This document shows, piece after piece, positions 1-6,596 of a DNA stretch of 7,094 bases (position 1 is the stretch's first letter; every line of letters starts with the position of its first letter). Under the pieces are notes generated by a model. The model saw only the letters and a list, made by a program, of their open reading frames with translations. It was not told where the DNA came from and made no database searches. Where the stretch lies: the NCBI GenBank assembly GCA_023434425.1, contig JAEYSS010000171.1, positions 1 through 7,094 on the forward strand. Reading direction: 5' to 3'. The translations under genes were made by a program, and so were the position numbers. The DNA comes from Pseudomonadota bacterium. GTDB lineage: Bacteria > Pseudomonadota > Alphaproteobacteria > Ferrovibrionales > Ferrovibrionaceae.

Positions 1-1
1 C

Positions 2-166
2 GCCGATGAAGTGGCCCATGCGCGCGAGCTGATCGCGGTTTACGAGGATGCCAAGCGCCGCGGCATCGGCACCATCGACTTCAAGGGCCATATGATCGAC
101 GGGCCGCTGCTCAAGCGCGCCGAGGCGGTCGTCGCGATGGCGCAGCAGCTGCAGGCAAGGGGCTGA
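2..166 (+). CDS. CitE-like HpcH/HpaI aldolase/lyase, C-terminal fragment (5' end outside window)
   Basis: Only the last 54 codons are present, in frame from base 2 to the TGA at 164-166. The peptide has a helical stretch (ADEVAHARELIAVYEDAKRR), then GIGTIDFKGHMIDGPLLKRA and a terminal alanine-rich helix. The 'G..(D/V)..G.MID.P...RA' pattern is the standard C-terminal tail of the citrate lyase beta-subunit family (CitE, malyl-CoA lyase, citramalyl-CoA lyase, HpcH/HpaI fold). In that family the tail forms the lid helices of a Mg2+-dependent C-C lyase acting on hydroxyacyl-CoA. The catalytic Arg and metal-binding Glu/Asp lie upstream and cannot be checked, so substrate is unknown. The stop is only 4 nt before the next start, and the next gene's Shine-Dalgarno lies inside this gene, which suggests coupled translation. 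Family call fairly sure; exact enzyme not. Confidence 0.8.
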   Translation, partial: ADEVAHARELIAVYEDAKRRGIGTIDFKGHMIDGPLLKRAEAVVAMAQQLQARG

Positions 167-170
167 CGTC

Positions 171-1442
171 ATGCAGGTGATCGATGCCAAAGCGCTGGAT
201 CTGCGCAGCATTATCCGGCGCGGCGACACCATCATGTGGGGCCAGGCCTGCGGCGAGCCGCTGACCCTGACCGAAGCGCTGATCGCCCAGCGCGCCGATC
301 TCGGCGGCGTCACGGCGTTTCTGGGTTCCGGCTTTTCCAGCACGCTGAAGCCCGAACATGCCGACCATATCCGTTTCGTCGGTGTCGGCGCCGCCGGCAC
401 GCATCGCCGGCTGACCAAGGCCGGCGTGCTGGATGTCGTGCCCTGCCATGTCTCGAAACTGGAGGGTTATGTCGCCGACGGCCTGCTGCCCTGCGATGTC
501 GCCTTCGTGCAGGTGGCGCCGGCCGATGAAAACGGCCAGTACAGCCTCGGCCTGATCAGCGACTATATCCGCGCCGCCGTGCGCCGTGCCCGCGTGGTGA
601 TCGCCGAGGTCAACGCGCAGGTGCCGCAGGTGCCCTGCGCCGAGCCGCTGACGGCAGATGAGATCGACATCGCCATTCATACCGACCGGCCGCTGGTCGA
701 GCTGGCGCCGGCGGCGATCACCGATCTCGACCGGGCGATTGCCAGATATGCCGAGGCTTTCATCCCGGAGCGCGCCACGCTGCAGGTTGGCATCGGTGCG
801 GTGCCGGAAGCGGTGATGGCCAATCTGCGCAGCCATCGCGACCTCAGCATCCATTCCGGCATGCTGGGCGACAGCGCCGCCGATCTGGTCGAATGCGGCG
901 CGGTGACCAATGCTTACAAGGAAGTCGATCCCGGCGTGATGGTGACCGGCGCGCTGATCGGCACGCGGCGGCTCTATGATTTCTGCCATCGCAACAAGGG
1001 CGTGCGCATGCATCCGCTGTCGCATACCCATGGCATTGCGACATTGTCGCGCCTCTCGCGTTTCATCTCGCTGAATTCGGCCATCGAGGTCGATCTCAGC
1101 GGGCAGGTGAATGCCGAAAGCGCCGGCGGCTGGTATCTCGGCGCCGTCGGCGGCCAGGTCGATTATGTGCGTGCCGCCGGCGCCTCGCCCGGCGGTCGCT
1201 CGATGATTGCGCTGCCCAGCACGGCGCAGGAGGGCAAGGTCACGCGGATCGTCGCCCGCCTGTCCGGCCCGGTCACCACCGCGCGCAGCGACACCGATGT
1301 GATCGTCACCGAATATGGCGCCGCCGACCTGCGCGGCAAATCACTAAGTCAGCGCGCCAGAGCGATGATCGCCATCGCCCATCCCGATCATCGCGAATCC
1401 CTCGATCGCGCCCTGCATGCGGCGCAAAAGGCCGTGGCATGA
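171..1442 (+). CDS. Acetyl-CoA hydrolase / 4-hydroxybutyrate CoA-transferase family protein with altered catalytic site
   Basis: This 423-aa cytoplasmic protein has the usual length and two-domain plan of the acetyl-CoA hydrolase/transferase family (Cat1, AarC, AbfT, RipA relatives). The N-terminal domain carries 'VQVAPADENGQYSLG' (residues 113-127), followed by 'DYIRAAVRRARVVIAEVN' (131-148). The C-terminal domain has 'GIGAVPEAV' (207-215), 'GGQVDYVRAA' (327-336), 'LPSTAQEGKVTRIV' (348-361), 'VTEYGAADLRGKSL' (379-392) and 'IAHPDHRESL' (402-411). Known members move CoA between carboxylates through a glutamyl-CoA intermediate. That Glu normally sits in a 'H(S/T)E(M/V)..D' motif about 20 residues after GIGA; here the motif reads IHSGMLGD, with Gly at residue 230 (codon GGC, 858-860). 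Normal transferase chemistry is therefore doubtful. AAGGGG at 157-162, 8 nt upstream, supports this ATG. The stop overlaps the next start as ATGA. It could be a CoA-ester hydrolase, a divergent transferase or a partner subunit. Confidence 0.88.
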   Translation: MQVIDAKALDLRSIIRRGDTIMWGQACGEPLTLTEALIAQRADLGGVTAFLGSGFSSTLKPEHADHIRFVGVGAAGTHRRLTKAGVLDVVPCHVSKLEGYVADGLLPCDVAFVQVAPADENGQYSLGLISDYIRAAVRRARVVIAEVNAQVPQVPCAEPLTADEIDIAIHTDRPLVELAPAAITDLDRAIARYAEAFIPERATLQVGIGAVPEAVMANLRSHRDLSIHSGMLGDSAADLVECGAVTNAYKEVDPGVMVTGALIGTRRLYDFCHRNKGVRMHPLSHTHGIATLSRLSRFISLNSAIEVDLSGQVNAESAGGWYLGAVGGQVDYVRAAGASPGGRSMIALPSTAQEGKVTRIVARLSGPVTTARSDTDVIVTEYGAADLRGKSLSQRARAMIAIAHPDHRESLDRALHAAQKAVA

Positions 1443-2677
1443 GTCAATCCGCTGCGAAGAAGCCCGGGCCGCTCGCGGGTATCCGCGTCCTCGATCTCAC
1501 CTCTGTTCTGATGGGGCCTTACTGCACGCAGATCATGGCCGATCTGGGCGCCGACGTGATCAAGCTGGAAAGCCCCGACGGCGACACCTCGCGCTATGTC
1601 GGGCCGAGCCGCACCAAAGGCCGCTCGGGCATGTTCGCCAATCTTAACCGCGGCAAGCGCGGCATCGTGCTCGACCTGCGGCAGGAGAAGGGCCGCGACC
1701 TCTGCCTGAAACTGGCTGCGAAAGCCGATGTGGTGCTGCATTCGATGCGCAAGCCGGCCATCGAGAAACTCGGCCTCGACTATGCGGCGATTGCGGCAAT
1801 CAATCCCGGCGTCATCTATGCCAGCCTGTATGGCTATGGCCGCGACGGCCGCTATTCCGGCCGCCCGGCCTATGACGACACGATCCAGGCGGTCAGCGGC
1901 CTCGCCATGCTGCAGGCCGAGATCAATCCGGAGCCGCAATATGTCACCACCGTGGTGGGCGACAAGGTCTCGGCGCTGAGTGCTGCCTATGCCATCATGG
2001 CGGCGCTGTTCCACCGCCAGCGGGGCGGCGGCGGCCAGGAAATCGAAGTGCCGATGTTCGAGATCATGGCCTCTTTCCTGCTGATCGAGCATATCGCCGG
2101 CGCGGTCTACGATCCGCCGATGGGGCCACCGGTCTACACCCGTGCAGTCACCCCGTTCCGCCGCCCCTACAAGACGCAGGACGGTTATGTGTCGGTGCTG
2201 GTCTATAACGACAAGCAGTGGCGCCGCTTCACCGAACTGGCGCAGCGGCCGGATCTCGCCGCCGACGCGCGTTTTCGCAGCCAGGCCGACCGCAGCGCCA
2301 ACATGGCCGACTTCTGCACCATCGTGGCGGAAATCCTGGCACAGCGCAGCTCGGCGGAATGGCTCGACCTGCTCGACAAGGCGGAAATCCCCTGCGCCAG
2401 GTTGAACCGCACGGCCGACCTCTACAGCGATCCGCATCTCGCCGATGTCGGCTTCTTCCAGACGCTGGAGGATCCGCGCGACGGCAAACTGCGCATGCCC
2501 AGTCATCCGGTGCGCTTCTCGGCCACGCCGGCGGGCTACAGCCAGGCCGCGCCGATGCTCGGTGAGCATACCGAGGAAGTGCTGCGTGAACTTGGACTCG
2601 GGGCCGCCGAACTCGACGAACTGGAAGCAGGCGGCGCGATCCGGCGCTGGCATGACAACGAAGAGGCGCAGGGATGA
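1439..2677 (+). CDS. Family III (CaiB/BaiF) CoA-transferase
   Basis: A 412-aa soluble protein of normal length for family III CoA-transferases (Frc, CaiB, succinyl-CoA:citramalate/itaconate/mesaconate types). It opens with the hallmark 'PLAGIRVLDLTSVLMGPYCT' (11-30), then 'LGADVIKLESPDGDTSR' (36-52), 'NLNRGKRGIVLDL' (68-80) and 'YDDTIQAVSGL' (145-155). The catalytic Asp that forms the aspartyl-CoA anhydride in this family matches D175 in 'VVGDKVSALSAAYAIMAAL'. The glycine-rich 'RGGGGQEIEVPMFE' (195-208) follows, and the small-domain segments 'DGYVSV' and 'EIPCARLN' (316-323) are present, so the enzyme looks complete. Expected role: transfer of CoA from a donor such as succinyl-CoA to the pathway's carboxylate substrate. 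It starts inside the previous gene's stop (ATGA), with AAAAGG at 1426-1431 as ribosome site, and overlaps the crotonase gene by another ATGA. Sequence alone does not fix the substrate; a closely following lyase/hydratase set favours a branched or unsaturated dicarboxylate (inference). Confidence 0.93.
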   Translation: MSQSAAKKPGPLAGIRVLDLTSVLMGPYCTQIMADLGADVIKLESPDGDTSRYVGPSRTKGRSGMFANLNRGKRGIVLDLRQEKGRDLCLKLAAKADVVLHSMRKPAIEKLGLDYAAIAAINPGVIYASLYGYGRDGRYSGRPAYDDTIQAVSGLAMLQAEINPEPQYVTTVVGDKVSALSAAYAIMAALFHRQRGGGGQEIEVPMFEIMASFLLIEHIAGAVYDPPMGPPVYTRAVTPFRRPYKTQDGYVSVLVYNDKQWRRFTELAQRPDLAADARFRSQADRSANMADFCTIVAEILAQRSSAEWLDLLDKAEIPCARLNRTADLYSDPHLADVGFFQTLEDPRDGKLRMPSHPVRFSATPAGYSQAAPMLGEHTEEVLRELGLGAAELDELEAGGAIRRWHDNEEAQG

Positions 2678-3438
2678 ACGAGGATATCCTCTACGAAAGC
2701 CGCGGTGCGGTGGTCGTCATCACGATCAACCGGCCCGCGCAGCGCAACGCGATCAGCAGCGGGGTCCGCAACGGGCTGCGCCAGGCTTTCGAGCGATTCG
2801 AGGCCGACGAAGCCGCCCAGGTGGCGATCCTGACCGGCAGCGGCGACAAGGCCTTCTGCGCCGGTATGGATCTGAAAGAGGCTGCCGATACCATGCTGGG
2901 CGTGCCGCCGCGCGACTTCCTGCCGGTGATCGGCGACACCATCCATGTCACCAAGCCGGTGATCGCTGCGGTCAACGGCGTGGCCTATGCCGGTGGCTGG
3001 CTGCTGGTGCAGATGTGCGATCTGTGCGTGGCGGCCGAACATGCCACCTTCGCCATCACGGAAGGCAAGGTCGGGCGCGGCATGCCCTGGGCCGCGCCGC
3101 TCGGTCATATCATCCCGCAGCGCGTGATGATGGAACTGTTGCTGACCGGCGATCCGATCGATGCCCGCCGCGGCTACGAAATCGGCTTCGTCAACAAGGT
3201 GGTGCCGGCTGGCGAACTGATGGCAGCCGTAATGGCCATGGCGGAGAAAATCGCTGCCAATGCGCCGCTCACGGTGCGGGCGGCGCGCGAGCTGGTGTAT
3301 CTTTCGACCGAAATGGGGCGCTCGGCGGCCTTGCGCGCCGGCCACCACCTGTTTGATCGTGTCTATCGCAGCGAGGACGCGCAGGAAGGCCCGCGGGCCT
3401 TCAAGGAAAAGCGCAAGCCGCAATGGCGTGGCCGGTAA
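2674..3438 (+). CDS. Crotonase-fold enoyl-CoA hydratase/isomerase family protein
   Basis: At 254 aa this matches the typical crotonase length. Fold markers in order: 'ITINRPAQRNAIS' (16-28), first oxyanion-hole strand 'AFCAGMDLKEA' (60-70), second oxyanion motif 'NGVAYAGGWLL' (101-111), 'FAITEGKVG' (126-134), 'LLLTGDPIDARRGYEIGFVNKVV' region (155-177) and a basic C-terminus. Of the two glutamates of classical enoyl-CoA hydratase, the one equivalent to rat Glu164 is present (E130, codon 3061-3063), but the Glu144 position is Leu110. A single retained Glu is known in isomerases and some specialised members of the superfamily, so simple hydratase chemistry is not assured. The segment 'GMPWAAPLGHIIPQ' (136-149) replaces the usual 'GGTQRLPR' stretch and points to a distinct subfamily. 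GAAGAGG at 2660-2666 is a good ribosome site. A 32-nt gap with an A+T-rich island separates it from the transporter genes. Confidence 0.92.
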   Translation: MNEDILYESRGAVVVITINRPAQRNAISSGVRNGLRQAFERFEADEAAQVAILTGSGDKAFCAGMDLKEAADTMLGVPPRDFLPVIGDTIHVTKPVIAAVNGVAYAGGWLLVQMCDLCVAAEHATFAITEGKVGRGMPWAAPLGHIIPQRVMMELLLTGDPIDARRGYEIGFVNKVVPAGELMAAVMAMAEKIAANAPLTVRAARELVYLSTEMGRSAALRAGHHLFDRVYRSEDAQEGPRAFKEKRKPQWRGR

Positions 3439-3456
3439 CGGCTATATAAATATAAG
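3439..3456 (+). promoter_or_regulatory. A+T-rich island between enzyme and transporter genes, possible -10-like element
   Basis: Directly after the crotonase stop, bases 3443-3456 contain TATATAAATATAAG, with TATAAA at 3445-3450 and TATAAG at 3451-3456, in a window that is otherwise very G+C-rich. Either hexamer resembles a sigma70 -10 box. No convincing -35 hexamer lies 16-18 nt upstream (the bases there read AATGGC or GTGGCC). It may be a weak internal promoter for the transporter genes, or an unstructured leader that helps ribosomes load. This is the longest intergenic gap in the window. Low certainty. Confidence 0.25.
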
Positions 3457-3460
3457 GGGT

Positions 3461-3465
3461 GGAGG
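3461..3465 (+). promoter_or_regulatory. Shine-Dalgarno site that decides the TRAP small-subunit start
   Basis: GGAGG at 3461-3465 (within GGAGGGG) lies 5 nt before the ATG at 3471. An upstream in-frame GTG at 3459 would begin inside this site and has its only purine run directly against it with no spacing. The ATG at 3471 is therefore preferred, giving 181 rather than 185 residues. Confidence 0.6.
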
Positions 3466-3470
3466 GGCGC

Positions 3471-4016
3471 ATGCTGATACTGGACAGATGGACAACGGCT
3501 GTAGAAAAAGCCTTCCTGTACCTGACGGGCCTCGGACTGATGTTCATCATGCTGGTGATCGTCGTCGACGTGGTGATGCGCTATTTCTTCTCGGCGCCGC
3601 TCAGCTGGTCCTACGACATGATCGGCATGTATCTCGTCACTCTGGTGTTTTTCCTCGCGCTGGCCGACACCTTCCGGCGCGGCGGCCATATCAGGGTCGA
3701 TCTGTTCGAGAATCTGCGCCGCACCAGGCTTTTCGCGGTGGCTGAAATACTCGGCTTTGCCGCCTCGCTGGTGTTTTTCGCAATGATCCTGAAGCAGATG
3801 CTCGAGAGCGGCGTGGAGGGGATGCTGGCCGGCGACGTGGTCGACGGCGCGATCCCCTGGCCGACCTGGCCACCTTATCTTCTCGCAGCGCTCGGCGTCG
3901 CCCTGCTGATGATCCGTATCGCGCTGAACGTGATCCGCCGCATCGCCGCGCTCGCCTCCGGCACGGTGTATGAGCAGGAAGGCGGCAACCACCTTCATGT
4001 GGAGCATGTAGAATGA
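3471..4016 (+). CDS. TRAP transporter small permease subunit (DctQ type)
   Basis: A 181-aa inner-membrane protein with four predicted helices at about residues 15-36, 50-68, 88-108 and 134-152, the standard DctQ layout. Family marks include 'VVDVVMRYFFSAPLSW' (31-46), where the Arg-Tyr after helix 1 and the 'PLSW' before helix 2 are typical, and 'RRGGHIRVDL' (69-78) after helix 2. TRAP small subunits pair with the large DctM subunit to take up organic acids, driven by a sodium gradient and fed by a periplasmic binding protein. The hydrophilic tail (about 160-181) is Glu/His-rich. The gene overlaps dctM-like 4013 by ATGA, as expected for subunits made in fixed ratio. No binding-protein gene is visible within the window. 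Substrate not readable; enzyme neighbours suggest a mono- or dicarboxylate. Confidence 0.93.
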   Translation: MLILDRWTTAVEKAFLYLTGLGLMFIMLVIVVDVVMRYFFSAPLSWSYDMIGMYLVTLVFFLALADTFRRGGHIRVDLFENLRRTRLFAVAEILGFAASLVFFAMILKQMLESGVEGMLAGDVVDGAIPWPTWPPYLLAALGVALLMIRIALNVIRRIAALASGTVYEQEGGNHLHVEHVE

Positions 4017-5302
4017 TTGTCGCTGCCGGACTGATCGTCATGCTGCTGCTGCTGCTGTTCGGCATGCCGGTGGCATTCGCGCTGGGCGTCGCCGGCATGG
4101 TCGGGCTCTACCTGAAGGGCGGCCTCGACATGGTGCTCGGCGTCCTGAACACCACGCCGATTTCCGGCACATCCTCGTATGAACTGATCACCGTGCCGAT
4201 GTTCATGCTGATGGCGGAGTTCATCATCGTCAGCCGCATTGCCGAGGAACTGTTCGACAGCGCCAAGGTCTGGCTCGGGCGCACCCCCGCGGGCCTGGCG
4301 ATCTCGACCGCGCTGGCCGGCGCCGGCTTCGGTGCGATCTCAGGTTCCTCCACCGCATCGGCGGCTACGCTCTCGGGCACCAGCATTCCGGCGATGATCC
4401 GGAACAAATACGACCCCCGCCTCGCGTCGGGCGTCGTGGCGATTTCGGGCACGCTGGCGATGCTGATCCCGCCGTCGATCGCCATCATCCTCTACGGCCT
4501 GATCGCCCAGGTCAGCATCAGCAAGCTGCTGATCGCAGGCATCATCCCCGGCCTGCTGGTTACATTGGTGATCATCCTGACCGTGCTGGTGCTGGCGGCG
4601 ATCAATCCGTCGCATGCGCCGGCCGGGTCCAGCTATACGATGCGCGAGAAGCTGGCCTCGCTGCGCGTCGTCGGGCCGATGATTGCGCTGATCATGCTGG
4701 TCACCGGCTGCATCTACCTCGGTATCGCCACACCCACCGAAGCGGCCAGCCTGGGCGCCTTCGGCGCCATGGTGATTGCGATCATCCGACGCCGGCTGAG
4801 CTGGGCGGCGCTCTGGCAGGCGCTGTTCAGCGCCTCGCGAACCACCTGTATGATCATCCTGATCATCATCTGCGCGCAGGTCTTCGGCTACTATTTCACC
4901 CTGACCGGTTTCACGCAGAGCCTGGTCAGCTTTGTCGGCGAGCTCGATGTATCGCGCTGGGTGATCTTCCTGCTCATCATCCTGATCTATCTGGCGCTCG
5001 GCTGCATCATGGACCAGATCGCGATCCTGTTCCTGACCGTGCCGGTGGTGCTGCCGGTGATCACGGCGCTCGGCTTCGACCCGATTTGGTTCGGCATCAT
5101 CATCATCATCACGGCCGAGGTCGGCCTGGTGACGCCACCGGTCGGTCTGAATGTCTTCGTCGTTTCGGCCTATTCCAAGATCCCGGTCAAGGACATCTTC
5201 ATCGGCGTCACGCCGCATGTGATCGCCCATATGTTCGTGATCCTGGTGCTGGCGATGTTCCCGTCGCTGGTGACCTGGCTGCCGTCAACCGTGCTGCAAT
5301 AG
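4013..5302 (+). CDS. TRAP transporter large permease subunit (DctM type)
   Basis: A 429-aa, very hydrophobic membrane protein with about a dozen helices, the normal size for DctM. Recognisable segments are 'FGMPVAFALGVAG' (16-28), 'VPMFMLMAEFI' (61-71), the first hairpin region 'GAISGSSTASAATLSG' (107-122), 'LIPPSIAIILYG' (151-162), 'GIATPTEAASLGAFGA' (237-252), 'ALGCIMDQIAILFLTVPV' (328-345) and the second hairpin 'AEVGLVTPPVGLNVFVVSAY' (368-387). The two hairpin regions with their Ser/Thr/Gly/Pro-rich tips form the sodium and substrate sites in structurally known DctM proteins. This subunit carries the actual transport path. GGAG at 4001-4004, 8 nt upstream, supports the start, which overlaps the small subunit's stop. 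The gene appears complete and normal. The following MFS gene begins 4 nt after its TAG. Confidence 0.96.
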   Translation: MIVAAGLIVMLLLLLFGMPVAFALGVAGMVGLYLKGGLDMVLGVLNTTPISGTSSYELITVPMFMLMAEFIIVSRIAEELFDSAKVWLGRTPAGLAISTALAGAGFGAISGSSTASAATLSGTSIPAMIRNKYDPRLASGVVAISGTLAMLIPPSIAIILYGLIAQVSISKLLIAGIIPGLLVTLVIILTVLVLAAINPSHAPAGSSYTMREKLASLRVVGPMIALIMLVTGCIYLGIATPTEAASLGAFGAMVIAIIRRRLSWAALWQALFSASRTTCMIILIIICAQVFGYYFTLTGFTQSLVSFVGELDVSRWVIFLLIILIYLALGCIMDQIAILFLTVPVVLPVITALGFDPIWFGIIIIITAEVGLVTPPVGLNVFVVSAYSKIPVKDIFIGVTPHVIAHMFVILVLAMFPSLVTWLPSTVLQ

Positions 5303-5306
5303 GCGC

Positions 5307-6596
5307 ATGGTGAGCGAAGGCGGGTCTGGCGTGGCAGGGCAGGACAACCGGCGTCTTGCCCTGCTTGCACTGATCGCCGCCTTCGGCTTCATCTTCGTAT
5401 CCCGCGGTATCGCCGACAGCTGGATGGTGTTCCTGCTGCCGGTCGAGCAGGATTTCGGCGCCACCCGCCAGCAGACCGCCGGCGTCTATTCGACCTACAT
5501 GCTGACCACCGGCGTCAGTGCGCCGCTGGCGGGCCTGATCCTGCGCCAGTTCGGTGCGCGGGTGAACTATGCGCTTGGTGTGCTGCTGATCGGCTGCGCC
5601 CTGTTCCTCGCCGCCCGCAGCACCGCGATGGTCGAATTCTATCTGTATATCGGGATTCTCGCCAGCATGGGCATTTCCGCGATCGGCATCGTGCCGGCGT
5701 CGGCGCTGATCGGCCGCTGGTATCGCCATCGCATGTCGGTGGCGATGGGCGTGGCCTATTCCGGCCTCGGCACCGGATCGCTGCTGGTGGTACCGCTGGC
5801 GCAGTGGTGGATCGAATGGCAGGGCTGGCGCAGCACCTACATGGCGATGGGATGGTGCGTCGCGGTTCTGCTGGCCGTGACGATTGCGCTGCCGTGGCAT
5901 CGTCTGGCCGGCGCGGCTTCGCTGCCCGGGCAGCCGTCCGGCCGCGGCGGCGATCCGGCCGGCGGGGGCCTGACGCTGCGCCAGGCGCTGCGACGGCCGG
6001 AATTCCTCGGGCTGGCGCTGTCTTTCACCTTCACCGGCTTCAGCATGTATATGGTCATCGTCCAGGTGGTGCCGTTCCTGGTCGAAAGCGGCTATGCACC
6101 GCTCAAGGCCGCGACCGCCTTCGGCCTGGCCGGTATGCTGTCGGTCGGCGGCGTCATTTCCACCGGCTGGCTGTCGCACCGCTTCGGCCTGCGCCCGATC
6201 GCGCTGCTCAGTTTCGCCTGCACTTTCGTCGGCATCTTCTGCCTGCTCGGTCTCAGCTATTTCCACTTCGAATGGTTGCTGGCCTGCTTCGTCGGCATCT
6301 TCGGCATCGCCCAGGGTGCGCGCGGACCGATCGTCGCCACGCTGTCGAACCGGCTGTTCACCGGCGCATCGGCGCCGGCGATCTACGGCGTGATCTATGC
6401 TTGCAGCAATATCGGTGCCGGCATCGGCGCCTGGGGTGCCGGCTACCTGCATGATGCCAGCGCCAGCTACCGGCCGGCGCTGCTGGTGGCAGCCGCCGGC
6501 ATCGTCGTCGCCGCCCTGCCATTCCTCCTGCAGCATGCCTTTCGCGCGCCGGTCGCGATCCGGCCTGCCAGCCCGTCCAACCCGGAGATGTCCTGA
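5307..6596 (+). CDS. Major facilitator superfamily transporter (12 helices)
   Basis: A 429-aa inner-membrane protein with two sets of six predicted helices (about 18-36, 60-78, 88-104, 111-130, 143-165, 175-195; then 235-256, 267-288, 297-316, 322-340, 357-380, 389-408). A Gly/Pro/Arg-rich cytoplasmic loop at 197-230 separates the halves. The loop-2/3 motif-A relics are 'RQFGARVNYALG' (80-91) and its repeat 'HRFGLRPIALL' (291-301). 'GRWYRHRMSVAMGVAYSGLG' (136-155) followed by 'QGWRSTYMAMG' (172-182) is typical of monocarboxylate-porter-like and related organic-acid MFS proteins. It may import the same acid as the TRAP system, or a related acid, or export a product; direction cannot be read. 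The start is uncertain: the ATG at 5307 has almost no ribosome site, while an in-frame GTG at 5331 has GAAGG 10 nt upstream and would give 421 aa. The stop overlaps the Nudix start as TGATG. Confidence 0.92.
   Translation: MVSEGGSGVAGQDNRRLALLALIAAFGFIFVSRGIADSWMVFLLPVEQDFGATRQQTAGVYSTYMLTTGVSAPLAGLILRQFGARVNYALGVLLIGCALFLAARSTAMVEFYLYIGILASMGISAIGIVPASALIGRWYRHRMSVAMGVAYSGLGTGSLLVVPLAQWWIEWQGWRSTYMAMGWCVAVLLAVTIALPWHRLAGAASLPGQPSGRGGDPAGGGLTLRQALRRPEFLGLALSFTFTGFSMYMVIVQVVPFLVESGYAPLKAATAFGLAGMLSVGGVISTGWLSHRFGLRPIALLSFACTFVGIFCLLGLSYFHFEWLLACFVGIFGIAQGARGPIVATLSNRLFTGASAPAIYGVIYACSNIGAGIGAWGAGYLHDASASYRPALLVAAAGIVVAALPFLLQHAFRAPVAIRPASPSNPEMS

Noticed and set aside
1388..2653. A 421-codon minus-strand open frame opposite the CaiB/BaiF gene
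   Set aside because: The plus-strand frame carries complete family III CoA-transferase motifs; the antisense product shows no recognisable domain and arises from G/C-rich third positions.
171..3438. CRISPR, defence or mobile-element content in the enzyme block
   Set aside because: No direct-repeat arrays, terminal inverted repeats, transposase or integrase motifs were seen; all space is filled by metabolic genes with uniform composition.
4855..4875. Tandem-looking CTGATCATC repeats
   Set aside because: They encode the Ile/Leu-rich helix 'IILIIIC' of DctM and are explained by codon use, not by a repeat element.
5086..5121. A run of six histidine codons in a plus-strand alternative frame, like an affinity tag
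   Set aside because: It comes from repeated ATC Ile codons of the DctM helix 'GIIIIIT' read one base off; the real frame is intact, so there is no tag.
4340..5230. A minus-strand open frame of 296 codons with very acidic and Gln/His-rich product
   Set aside because: Its Asp-rich composition is the direct mirror of ATC (Ile) codons of the DctM membrane helices; there is no start-site support and no domain.
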